64,000 bases of DNA from Undaria pinnatifida (lineage: Eukaryota; Sar; Phaeophyceae; Laminariales; Alariaceae), in the NCBI GenBank assembly GCA_012845835.1, contig JABAKD010000029.1, positions 15,355,453 through 15,419,452 of the forward strand. The letters are read 5' to 3'. Position numbers and translations under genes: made by a program. Shown in pieces: positions 19,295-33,000 of this stretch (the stretch's first letter is position 1; the number at the start of each line of letters is the position of its first letter). The notes under the pieces were generated by a model. The model ran no database searches and was not told the DNA's origin. It was given only the letters and a program-made list of their open reading frames with translations.

Positions 19295-22200
19295 CTACTT
19301 GCCACTTGGTGAAGCAGCAGCAGCCCCAGTCACCCCTGCCGCCGAGCCCGGCGTGGGCAGTAATGGCTTCGCAGGCTGCGCGCCTAAACGGTGCGGGTCC
19401 ATGGATGCATAATAAGGAGCTGGTGGGGGGCCCGGAGGGGGCCCCGGTGGGGGCCCCGGGGGTGGCCCCCGCCGTCCCGCCCCACCTGCGTACATTGGCC
19501 CGCCACCCCTCACAGGTCCGTATGACGGGATCGGTGGACCTTGCGCGTGGTGATGGCCTAGGTATGATGGTGGCGGCGGTCCAGGCGGGGGGGCATATGC
19601 CCCCGGTGGCTGCTGGTAAGCGGACGGCGGCGGTGGCTGATACCCCTGTAGCTGGGGCATGGGTGGCATGTGGGGCACGGGGGCCACTGGAGCCCCTGCG
19701 GGAAGCCCGGGGACCGGGGGAAGCGGAACCGGGTGATACATGGAAGGAGTTTTCGCTGTTGCTTCTCCTGGTTTAGAGTCTCCGTCACCGGCATGACCAC
19801 CGTCGCTTTTGCCTTTGTCTTCGCCTTCGGCTTTAGCTTTGTCATCCGCGTCGTCCACATTCTCGTCGCCATCTGGTGCTTTTCGCTTAAGTTGTGCGGT
19901 GTCCCCATCTTTCTTGGCGTCGCGGCGGTCTTCGAGTCGCCGGCGCTCCCCCTCTGGACCGTTGAAGCCTGACGTCCCGGATTCCTCGGAACGGGTAGCC
20001 CAGTTTAGGCGCAAAAGTCTCCCCTTGATGATTAGGCACTGCCGGAGGAACGGCGTGGGGTGGGGGGGCAAAGGCGCGAATAAGGCGGTGCATTATAACA
20101 TATTACAAGCGTTACTGCTACTGAATGCATGCCGGAGTAGTTTTGGTCGTGGAGGCAATCATGATAATAATTATCAATAGAAGCTTGCATTGTTTGAGGG
20201 GCAATGAGGAAAAAAGTGGGGGGTTGGTTAACAACCAACTATGTTCGGTATGACGACATGACGACATGATGCCGTGATGACATGATGACATGATGACATG
20301 ATGACATGATGATATGATGACATGATGACATGATGACATGACGACATGACGACATGATGACATGACGACATGACGACATGATGACACGATGACACGATGG
20401 CATGATGACACGATGACATGATGACATGATGACATGACGACATGATGACATGATGACATGATGACATGACGACATGATGACATGACGACATGACGACATG
20501 ACGACATGACGACATGACACGATGACATGATGACACGATGACATGATGACATGATGATATGATGACATGATGATAAAGCTCTCAGGATAAGAAGTGGGGG
20601 TAGCAACGGTTGAAAAATGTGCAGACTATTAATAGATGCCTGCGAAAAGTACGGACACTGGGGCACCCGATAAGAAATCGTAGAGATTTAAGAGCCCCTC
20701 GGATCACCTCTTATGTCCGTACCACTCCTCAAATTATGAAAAAAAAGGTATCATACAACATCAGCCGTCGACGTATCGTCAACAACTGTAACAGAGGGTG
20801 TATTTTGGGACCGCCCGCAAAAAAACGACATCACATATTGGCAGTAGATAGGGTTGCATCCACTTTGTGCTGGGGATACACATACATAAATATGTATCGT
20901 GTGTCATACCGGATATCATATCGGGTACTGTGCAGCTTTAGAAATAGGCGCGACACTCATTTAGGTGGTAATGAAGTATAGGCATCAAGCGCGACAAGCC
21001 GATTCGACCCCTCTTCACTCCGTTTTCTTTTCTATTATACACTCTGTTAAACCGGATACCCCACTGTGCCTTAAGTCCAACTCCAAGTGAACAAGAGCCC
21101 AAAACGGGTGTGCAGTCCAACACGGGTGTGCAGTCCAAAACGGGTTAAGCGTTACCGCTCGAGCATTTTGGGGATTGATTACAGTACAGGGAAGAAACAA
21201 GGACCGAAATTGACGATCACAGCGTAAGACACACTAAGAAGCCCTTTCTGTCGAAATAGCAGAGCGATTACAGCAAAATATTGCCCCTGACCACATCCAA
21301 GGGATTCTTACTTCGAAGTACACCTTCATGAGTATCGATCCTTGAATTGATCACACTAACAGCTCACGTATTTGAAACAATTTATATGAATATATATATA
21401 TATATGTATAGGGGATGTGTTCGAAGCGCATCGCAACGACATAGACTAACTAATGCGCGAAGCATCACGACCCTTGCACTGCTGCTGCTCACTTTTCCTC
21501 GAGGGAACGTGATCACTCCTCTCGCTTTTGCACTGCCGCTGCTCGCTTTTCCTCATGTCAACGTGATGCGTCTCTGTCGCTTTCGAAGTGGTTTTTCATG
21601 GCTCACAAAAGGGTCAATCTTCACTTTACATTAACCTTGGCCTCAACGTAAACCTTAGCCGTACACCATCGAAAACAGAACAATGGACACGACTGGACAC
21701 TATTGCCGCCGCTGCTGCTGTTGTCATCACTGTCGTTGTCAACTGTCCTTGTCGGCGGCGGACGCTTGAGGTAAATCTTAAGTCACTTCCTATTGTGTAG
21801 CATCTAGCACCACCTGGTAAGAAGCACTCATTAACTCCATCTTCCATCTCGTACCTAGTAATACCTTGTACACCTGTTTGATGGTTGAGATCTGTATCAT
21901 ACGGCTCTTGCACAGTACGATATATCACACCAGCAAATATAGGATACGTCACAGATCATCTAGATCATCATCTGCGCGGTGTGTACAACATACTTCACAC
22001 CTGCAAACACAGGAGACATCACAGATGATGTAGATCGTTATCTGTGATCCGTCCGCCGTTATATACATATGTCAAATCATTATGTTATAAAAATTATATA
22101 TGATATATCACACCTTGTACAGCTGTTCCGCCGCCGCCTCCGCCGCCTGCCTGGTGGTGAACTGCACGAACGCAAAGTCTTTGCCGGGGACTATCCGAAT

Positions 22201-23995
22201 GGACCGCAGCTCCCCGTAGCTGTAGAATGCATCCCGTAGGTCCTGATCAAAACAAAAAAACAAAAAAAAACGAAAACGTTGGCAATACAAACGAGGTCAA
22301 AAACTAAATCGCTAACACGGGGGGGTGGACTGCACCAAGGCCAAGTCTTCGCAGAAGTCTTCGCAGGGCTCTATCCGGACGGATCTTACTCCCCGCAAAT
22401 GTAGAATGCGTCGCGAAGGTCTTGAAAACATACTATTAGCATAGCCAGCCTAGTCACAGCCCTACTGACTACAACATGGTCATGATATGCTATGCTCACC
22501 ATACAGTATGCGACACCAGTTAACCATGTCTCATTTTGGGCCAGGCGGAAAGAGTTGTGGAGGGCAGGGCGTGTCCTACCAGGTACAATGTTTTCAGTAT
22601 ACATCTCACCATGCTTTCATTTTCGTCTAAACCTCGAGGATGAACTTCTTAGCGGCCAAATTCTCACGTACTGTATGCTGATCACATGCTAATGACATGC
22701 TAATGATACGCTCATGATACGCGCCAGGGTATATTAAAAAAATCAAAAAACACTCCAGCTGTCTGTGAGATCGAATATTTTGTTGAAACTCATCTTTGCA
22801 AGCTGTGTGTGATACTCCGATCGCGCGTATTACGGGTTGTGTGATATATAAAGCATTGTACTTGGAGTATTCAAGACGCCAGGATCATTACCTCAGGTGT
22901 GATGTGGTCCGCCATGTTTCCAAGCCAAAGGCTACTGATGCCCTCGTCCTCAGGAGGATCTAGCTTAGGCAGTTCGTCCTGTCTTGTCATCATCTTAGCC
23001 GCCACAGGGTCATCCTGCCCATAAAAGCGATCCCGGATATTCTGGTGGGCCAAGGGGTCTGCCCTGTCTGTCGGCATCTCGTGCCTGAAAAAAAGGAGTA
23101 CAACAAACAAATGAGCTAAACCCTCACACCCCGCAGGTTCCGTTTTCGTACACAAGGAGGGTACTCATTTCATGCCTTGGCGTAGTCTTAAGGCCAGTTT
23201 TAGAAACAGACTCCCGCATTGTTACAAGGCCGGGATGAAGCACATCGGGTTTTCACCGACAAGTGTGGGGGTGTGGGGGTGTGCTTCTTCCCAGGTACTC
23301 CAAAAACAAGAGAAATATATCCGAAACAACGCGATACAATGTTCTTAAGTCGTCCAGCGATGACAGACGTCTGGTTTGACTTCTCGTGCTGACCTTTAAG
23401 AGTGTGGTTTTGTCAATTTATTTTGTCGTCTTGCTTTTTTTTTTGGTTTAGAGCGAAGAGCGACGGACGGACGATGATCCAAGTGGAAGATTGAAGGCAG
23501 GAAATCTGGCGCTTGTGGAGAGGTACAGTTGAATATTACCTGGTAATATGCAGCAGGCGCATTGGCTAGGGGACACATATTGGGTAATATAGAGCCAGTG
23601 TAGTCGAGGTTGAACTCGCATTGGGGAGGGAAACGAGCACACGACGGGTAGAATTAAGAATTCATCGGTACCATGGCACTACAGAAGCGACGCACGCGGC
23701 AGCAAACAGGAAGCCGGTTAGCAACCGACTGGCAGACACCATTGCTGTTGCTGTGAGGACCAAGGCTAAAGGGTAGCGTGAGCAAATATTGTCCAACCAT
23801 CTGCTAAGGCTGTGAGCTGGCTGGGCTTGATTGTTATTCATTGGTTGAGTGGCAGAGCAAAAAAGAAAACACCGAATCAAGTCAAAAGTCTAAGGGCAGT
23901 GGTCAGTGTTCAACCATTTGCTACCGCTGTTTCGTGGGGTATCCTTCACGGCTGTTAATAGTTATCGGTTCCGTGGCGGATAAAAGCCAACAAAC

Positions 23996-24034
<39 letters not shown>

Positions 24035-27000
24035 CTTACGTAGGTTATATTGATACTTCGAGGGTTATACATATTAACACTACTACTAGTATTAATATAC
24101 CCCACTATTATATTGGAGGCACAGCAAAATTAATACACGCGCCAGGCAGATGCAAGAAAGCAGAGTTCACGCAAAATTAACTTACAGCACGCCCAAAAAC
24201 AGTCGCGAGGAAAATAAACAATGTCGGCACTCGAACTAAGCACCCAACACACCCAACATACCAACATACCAACATTGCAAAAACGAGCGCCGCGGTTTTC
24301 AGACGTTGCCACGATGGTTGTGCTCGCGTTAGGTTATCGTTCCTAGGTGAGGCACTCACAGGAAGGGGCATTTGGCGCCCCGGTTGCACTCTCCCTTGGC
24401 GTAGAAGGAGCACTTGTGCGGCTGGTTGCGCTTGTAGTAAGGTGTCGACCGTGCCATGCGGAGCAGCTGCAGTAGGTAAAGCCGGCAGTCACACAAGGAA
24501 CACGGAGGGAGCGCGGCAAACACAGCAGCGACGGATAAGCACACACGATGCATACAGTATCTACGTCTCGTAGTTTGTGACCACAGAGCTTGTACCGTGT
24601 ATCTCTCTATTAACAGTCTCTAGGATGAGCAATCGGCACGGGCACTGGATGTGCTGGATGTCGGGGTAGGCTGATGTAGTACGAACGGGTTCATGATAAT
24701 TTCCAGCCAATCCGCAGCCCCAAATATACTATGGTATAGTATGAGATGGCAGCATACCTTCTGGTTGAGGGGCTTATTGCTGTAAGGGTTACCCCCTTCG
24801 GCGAGCTGCTTCTCGTGAACCTGCGTCATGAACTCGCGGTTCGCGTCGCTGCCGGGCACTTCCAGCCTGTCCTCCTCTGCTAGGAACTTGTCGCGAACCT
24901 CCACAGGCAACCCTGACAAGCAAAAGCAAAAGGAGGAAAACATGACACACGATACATGCACACGACGCGTATCAGACGCATGCTATCCAGCTCTAGGGAT
25001 ACACCAAACATTTTAAAGGCTGATGATGACTTGTCAAACTACTCTCACGACATGACAAACTACTCCTATCACTCGATAAACTCTAATAGTCACCCAAAGT
25101 GACTATGAATACTAGCTGGTACTGCACCACGTATGAAAGACTGAAAGTGATTCGGACGAACAATCTCACTGCCTTCATACTTACAAGTAAGGCATTCTAT
25201 CAAATTGTTTGCAACACACAAAACGGCATTCCTTTGATAGTAGGTAGTGCAGTCACAAATAATGAGTTGCTTTAGCTGATTAGTTGATTATTAGTATCAT
25301 ACCGCCGTCAGTCCATACACAGTACAGCAGTGTGGTCACAAAGAGCTACGACCTCTATCGTCGCACGGTTCGCTACAGTACTACACTACTACTATTATCA
25401 CCAACATCGTTTGACGGACATCGTTTGACGGACATCGTTTGACGAACATCGTTTGATGGACATCGTTTGACCAATATCGTTCGACCAATATCGTCAGACC
25501 AATGTCGTTCGACCAACATCGTTCGACCAATGTCGTTCGACCAACATCGTTTGACGGACATCGTTTGAGGGACATCGTTTGACGGACATCGTTTGACGGA
25601 CATCGTTTGACGGACATCGTTTGGCCAATATCGTTCGACCAACATCGTTTGACCAACATCGTTTGAACAACATCGTTTGACCAACATCGTTTGACCAACA
25701 TCGTTTGACCAATATTGTTCTACCAACATCGTTTGACGGACATCGCTTGACGGACACTTTTGACCAACATCGCTGCACGAACATCGTTGCCCACGCCCAC
25801 GTTAGACCAATGTCGTTCGACCAACATCGTTCGACCAATGTCGTTCGACCAACATCGTTTGACGGACATCGTTTGACGGACATCGTTTGACGGACATCGT
25901 TTGACGGACATCGTTTAACGGACATCGTTTGACGGACATCGTTTGACGGACATCGTTTGGCCAATATCGTTCGACCAACATCGTTTGACCAACATCGTTT
26001 GACCAACATCGTTTGACCAATATCGTTCTACCAACATCGTTTGACGGACATCGCTTGACGGACACTTTTGACCAACATCGCTGCACGAACATCGTTGCCC
26101 ACGCCTGTGAAACAAAAGCGAGCTAAAAACAGAAAGATAGGTAAATACTGGTACGTGCACACTACTTAAAGCTGATGGCGATTTCTATCGTACACACTAC
26201 TTAAAGCTAACGGCGACTGCTGTGCCGGGGAAAATCAGGCTTATACAGAGCATTGGTAGTTTTTGTGGTTTCGAGCTCAAGATCGAGACGAGACAGGGAC
26301 ACATTCGGGCACCACGACTTACCAGGTACCAAGTGTACATACACCAAGACCGACAATTGCTACAGCAACTTACTGTTATGGATCGCTTTTCATGCAAGGT
26401 AAACACACACGATAATATACTGTGCCTCCTCTTGCAACTCAACCAATCACAGCGATTTCTATCGTACACACTACTTAAAGCTAACGGCGACTGCTGTGCC
26501 GGGGAAAATCAGGCTGATACAGAGCATTGGTAGTTTTTGTGGTTTCGAGCTCAAGATCGAGACGAGACAGGGACACATTCGGGCACCACGACTTACCAGG
26601 TACCAAGTGTACATACACCAAGACCGACAATTGCTACAGCAACTTACTGTTATGGATCGCTTTTCATGCAAGGTAAACACACACGATAATATACTGTGCC
26701 TCCTCTTGCAACTCAACCAATCACACCCCGGCCCTTTTCTTGATATAAGGACACGCATTCGAATTCGGCTTAGCAACTTGGCCGACAGAAAAATATGACC
26801 AACGATACCATATACCATTCCGACCCCGCCATGCACTACCCAAGGGAAGAACACCGAGAAACGCCCTGCAGCAGACATGTTGTAAAATGCGCTGGTATAC
26901 CATATATTTATTCCGATATATTCAAATAACAAATAATTTCCTAGTGATGCACCATGGGTCGCTTCTCACCGTATTGTAGATCGAGTACGCAAGTCTGACA

Positions 27001-30000
27001 TGCGTTCTTCAGCTTGGCGCACGTTTGGCATAGCTGAGTGCTCTTGATGCGCCCCTGCGTACCAGCCTTCCAGCGAAACACTGACGATCACACGACACGA
27101 GTAGCGCAGCAGCAGTCAGCGGTGTGCACGAGAAATTGTCAAAAGATGCCATTGCGGGCGGTAGATGCAATATTAATAGTACGACAGTACGATAATACGA
27201 GGCGCAGCAGTAACGGCAAGAGTAGAACACACACTGGAGTGGCGACTCCGCGTTCCAGCGTGCCATAAGCGACACGCGACCAAGTATATGACATATTTCG
27301 TTGTCCTCCTCCTCCTCCCCCCATTCTCCCTCCTCCCCCCCCCTCCCCCCCCCCCCCCCCTCCACCCCCCCTCACCGCCCCCCCCCCCCCCCTCCTCCTC
27401 TTTCTCTCACCCCCTCCCTTCGCTCCCTTCCCTTCCGTCGTAAGACGAAGGCGGTGGTGACTGACGAGGCGATAACGGTCACATGACGTACAGACTGTAG
27501 CTGTCGATGGGCCCACGTGTTCGATTCGAAGACGTTCGATAACAACATCGTCTACAGCTGCACCTGTTCGTTCGGCTAACCAGCTGGCGGGGATGGTACT
27601 ACAGATACTAATGCAGATACTAATGCAGATACTAATGCAGATACTAATGCAGATACTAATGCAGATACTAATGCAGATACTAATGCAGATACTAATGCAG
27701 ATACTAATGCAGATACTAATGCAGATACTAATGCAGATACTAATGCAGATACTAATGCAGATACTAATGCAGATACTAATGCAGATACTAATGCAGATAC
27801 TAATGCAGATACTAATGCAGATACTAATGCACTGTCTACAGCTGCACGTTTTCGATTTCATCATACCTCGGGGCGTAGATCAATCGACAACTATCATATG
27901 TGCATCGTCTACACTTCAGCCGCACGACGTCGATTGAGTCGTGCTTCGAGACGTAGGCCAATCGACAGCGGTCACATGTACATCGCCTACACTACAGCTG
28001 CACGTCGTCAATCGAGTCATGCTTCAAGACGTGGGCCAATCCACAGCTATCACATGTACATCGCCTACACTACAGCTGCACGTCCTCGATGGGAAGTTGT
28101 TTCGAGACGCAGGCCAATCCACAGCTGTCATACGTGCATCGTCTATATAAACTGTATCGTAGCTACAGACAAGGAGTCATCGTCATTCGTCACCGCGTGC
28201 GTCGTACGTCGTCCGCGGAGTGGTTGTAATTCGTCTGAGGACGAGTGCACCGACTCTTACAGCGATTTTTGATTACTCTTGGGTACTCTTGGTTACTCTT
28301 GGTTACTCTTATTACTCTTGGTGACACTTGATTACCCTTGATTACTTCGTTACTCTTAATTAGTGTTGATTACTCTTGATTGCTCTTGATTGCTCTTGAT
28401 TACTCTTGAATACTCTTGATTTTTCTTGGTTACTCTTTGATAAGTCTTAATTTTGAATAGTGTTGATTACTCTTGACGCCAGCAAAGACAGAGGCGCACA
28501 TGTTTGTTCATCGCCTGAGGAGGTTATACTGACTACATGACAAAACACGAAAGGGCAAACCGAGGAACAATGTGACACCTTTCACACCTTTCACACCGTT
28601 CACACCGTTCACAGTACTAACTGTACCAACACAACGAATATACCATTGTAACAACGTAAAAAGCCCAAAATATGTTTCCACTAGGCGATACCATACAGGG
28701 ACACTAGTTTGTTAATCTACTATTAATAACAGTCTGTTAGTAATCTGCAAATAATATACTAATCGCCGGCGTCCCCGGTGGTTCAACATAACACTACTGC
28801 CGTGAAAGTATTGAGGACGAAGCCGTAACTTCAAATTTAACAAGGGACTATTTCTTACTAATCGACAGGCCGAAAGCGCGAGAGCGTGAGTTGGCGAAAT
28901 TCAAGGGAAATCGACGAGCGTAAAAAGCTGAAAGTGGGAGCGCATAATGAACCCTATGATACCAGATATGCGCCATAAAAACTAAGGCAAGTACCGGGGG
29001 GGGGAGGGAAGACACTTGTGACCACGACCTTGTGGCTTGTGTTGTGTCCAGACGATTGAGCTGAGGGCAAAAGCTGTTACGATATGTACGAACTGAGCTG
29101 CAGAGTAAGGAGATAAAAAGGGTAATATCAACGAAAAAATAGTGTGATAATAGCCTACCAGGTATTAGTAATATAGCTGGGGAGTGCCGTCAGTCAGAAA
29201 CATTAGGTTTTTTGTTTTTTGGCCAAACAACGCCACCCCCATCGGAAAATTAGATGTTACACCATTTTCAAAACAACAGCAAGCGTCTGTCTCTGATTCT
29301 TCTTTCCGGGAGGAGAGGAGAATCGGTTCTGCAGCCGACGACCCCACATCAGCAGCCCACACAGGGTCAACAGGTGCAGTACCAGTTTAGAGACTGCTGC
29401 ATACGAGTACAGAACCCGCCCTCTCACGACAAATCGGGATGCTGGCCCAGACTAGACATATTTTTCAACAAAGGGTGTGTTAGCATATTCCACATCATGT
29501 TCCACACCAACTTTAGTATATTCCACATCATATTCCAGACCAACTTGATTAATAATATAACCCGTTACAACCGCTGCCGAGTATGTGATTTCTGAAACAT
29601 CAGGCTGAGTTTCTTGCGGGGTTATTTGCAATGATAGTGTCGGGTAGTGTACGTACAATTCAAGTCGAATTAGAGATGAGGGCCCAGCCGGTCACCACCC
29701 TTGGGAGTCACGAAGACACTGACCACGAGCACAAAACGCCTTTAGAATTAACTGCAACTACGCTTGTCGGAACAAACGAATTGGATCTACAATAATAGGA
29801 CTTGCGGGAGTCGCAACCCCTTGCCGACTTGAGAGGTTCAGAGGGAATGCGTGTCCAAGCGAAAGACGGTAACAGGGTCTCGAGCATCGCGGATGGAGCA
29901 GAACTGAAATCCAACGCAGGGAGTTAAGATACGGCACTTGAGACGCAGGAACATGCGTGTACGGTGCGATTAAAAAGAGATGGGTCTATTAATACTTGGT

Positions 30001-33000
30001 TAATACTTGATTAATACTTGGGTCAAAGCCCTATCTGGGACAGCGTACACAAATATGCCTGGTATACACGTAACGAGTGCCGAATCAAAGATGCGTGTGG
30101 GGAGTTGTGTCATTAGCTGTCACACTCGCACCTCGAGTGGTACGTATGACATCAGTTTGACACCAGTACGAGATGTGAGACGATCACCACAGCAGCTCGC
30201 CAGTTTGGCATATCAGGATATCAGGTACGTTACAACAGCAGCAGGTGGTATAGTATCTGGGCTACGGACAAGGATGGCCACCTCTACGTCAACCCTAAGG
30301 CCGCGAGGGGCCCCTAAGGAATATTTCGTCAAGTAGGAGCGGGTAGGTGATTCGCCAAAACATGCAAACGACTTGGAGACAGACCTAGGGTTTTTACAAG
30401 CAGGATCCAGAATTCTCACATTAAAAGTGACGCGAAGTAAATCAGGAATTCAGAGCGTTTTTGACATTTTTCGCAACTTTTTTGCCAAATTCTTCGCTAC
30501 CTCAAACGGGAATGTACTGTCTGTCCGCACTTTATTCGGGTACGAATAATTAGCGCTTTAGCACATCCGCGAAAAACTCAACAAACTTTGGGTGAAAGCC
30601 GTTTTTTCGTACGTGTTATTGCCACATGGTAGTACGTACTCGAGCGCAAAATTAACCAAACGTCGATGTTGAACGTTTTTGGTGATGCTTGCTGGCAACT
30701 TTGATTCCACGAAATCACCTCGGTAGTCGTTTCTGGCTGTCTACGACTGCTGTCTGGTGCACCGATGCCCTCACACACACACGCCCATTAGGAGCGTGCT
30801 TCAATTTCGCGGGTTGCTCTTGCTTGTGAGCAGCTGTCGCTGTGCGCAAGTGAAGTGCACACGTTCAGTTGGAGGTTGTTCGGTTGTCTCCTTTTGTGTG
30901 TTCCAAATTTCGACTAACTTCGACCACCGTAGAACACCAATGCCGAGGGTAAACCTCCGTCGAGAGAGTGCACACGGCCAATCTGAACAGAATCGCGAGC
31001 TGCTATGGATTCAACCCTAAAAAAATAATGCCCGGTCTCGCTGGCACCCACCCGCTTTTGGCCCAAATGTAGGGTACGTTCAAGCGTATTTGACTGCACA
31101 GCAAAATTGTCTAGATACTAGAGTGAGCCGGAAACCCGGGGAGGGGGGGTGGATAGGATCTCCGCGGCCCTAACTTGTGCGGATGACGCAAAAGTATCCC
31201 TGAAGCACTGCTGCTCGTGGTCGTACTTTTAGTTCTTACAGTCTTCCACGTCAATAGCAACACGGTAAAAACCACAGCAGTTGAGAGTCGGCACCACTCA
31301 AGTCACATATTAGTTGTAAGTCTGACTAATAGCAAGCCGTTTCTCGGAGGTACCGACTACCCGATTCATTGGGGTTCCATACATCACATGATACTTCATA
31401 GGAAGAAGAGGCATTTTCGATTTTTGAGCGGGGCCCACGTGGCCGGGGGGGGCTGATTTGGCTCGCTTCGCACGCCTAATTTAAGTCGGAAAGTCGGCTG
31501 GCCATCAGCTGGCTTCGTCAGTCGACTTGCCAACTAAATTCAGCTATTAATAGTTGGCTAGCGGCATCTGCCGATTCGTTGTCAGCTGTGAAATCCTGCC
31601 GACTCACAGCTCTAATAACTAGTACCAGCGGCGTAACAGCAGTACGAGTATGATATCATAGTACGACCGCAACACACTCACATCGACGGAGTCACGCCGA
31701 CGTTTCCGGTTTCTCAGGTGTGGGGGGGTCGCTCGCGAAATATATTTCAAGTTTAACATTTCGATACCGTACCCAACGGCGAGTGGCGAGGCAAACGTAC
31801 CATTTGTACTGGGAGTACGTAAGAGCATACAACTACGAAATGGCAGAGCGTCTTGAGTATAACTACATGGACAAAATTGCGGCTGACGTCCTTGAAACAA
31901 TTTTATAAAATCGCAGCTGTTCCTCGGAGAAGGCTCCTCAGCTTTTCTTAGACGTGTTGTATATTTTCGAGCTCTTGCCGAGGCAGCTTGCGGTCAGGAT
32001 CACCCCTCGGCCCGAAACTCCCTCATCTTGCTCACCGACCCCGACTGTGTCGGAGGAGGCCTCGGGCGTGCTTGCACCGTGTCCGGGCTGCCGGCTGGCA
32101 GGGTGTGCTGTACTCGTTTTGTGCAACATTATTCAAATACGTCAGATGTGAGTTCGACCAATTGAGCCGTCGATACTGAGCTCCAATATTTGAGATGTCT
32201 AGATTCAACGTTGCAAGCTGCGTGATTCATGAGTCTCGCGGCCAATACAGACATAGGAGTACAGTAGGTGGCCCTATATAGTGCGGGTCATATAGTGCGG
32301 GTGTCCGATATTGTGCGGGTGAAATCGTTTGGCACAATATAGACCCCTCTATAGTGGCCGGTTTTTATATAGTGAGGGTGCCCGGTATAGTGCGGGTAAT
32401 TTTTCGTGACACATACCCGCACTATATAGGGCCACCTACTGTACTCGCATGTAGGGGAGAAGAGAGGAGATCGGTCCAGGTAGATATGGTTGGACTGCTA
32501 AAAATGATGATACAGCAGCAGTACGTTCGAGGTACGAGGTGGTTTGGCGATTACTGCTGCTGCTGTAGTAGTAGTCCTTCCATACTACCCGCCGGTACTC
32601 TTCTGTACCTGGTATATGATACGATCGTCATGGATTTTTCGTCCTCCCGACCGTTTCTTTGCATTCTCCCTTCAATATAAACTACCCCCCTCCACACTCG
32701 CTCCACTTCATGCTTGCAATACTATAAAACGACACCGTACCCCTTGGCAGAACTTCGCTTCTACAGCCCCTCTCCGCTTCGTTTATATTGCGGGCATGGG
32801 CGGAACCGCAGGCGGGCGTCAGCCCGCCGCCGCGGCGAAGCCCCCTGGTAACAGGAGTAGTAGTCCTTGTATCACAACTCGAATCAAACTATATACCAGA
32901 TATATGATAGACTGCGGAGCGCAACGCGTACTCGTATATAGAGAACACTCAAGGATGTTTGAGCATTCGAGCGTCCGAGTACTCGTCGAAAGGACAAGCG

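Noticed and set aside
20118-20666. Long Ser/Cys/His/Val-repeat frames on the minus strand
   Set aside because: They are translations of the 8-bp ATGACATG minisatellite, open in all three frames of the minus strand.
27139-27864. 241-residue Ile/Cys/Ser-repeat minus-strand frame
   Set aside because: Produced by the 12-bp array and the C/T tract within RBM22 intron 1; it overlaps no conserved exon.
27600-28150. CRISPR-like array
   Set aside because: The repeats are directly adjacent with no unique spacers, and the context is a eukaryotic intron; they are minisatellites.
30120-30335. Open frame with [20 protein letters not shown], resembling an AP2-like motif
   Set aside because: The resemblance is weak, there is no start or splice context, and it lies antisense in RBM22 intron 1; kept only as a possible transposon relic.
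31720-31908. 62-residue Tyr-rich open frame ([20 protein letters not shown])
   Set aside because: Coding-like composition but no family, no splice partner, and antisense in RBM22 intron 1.
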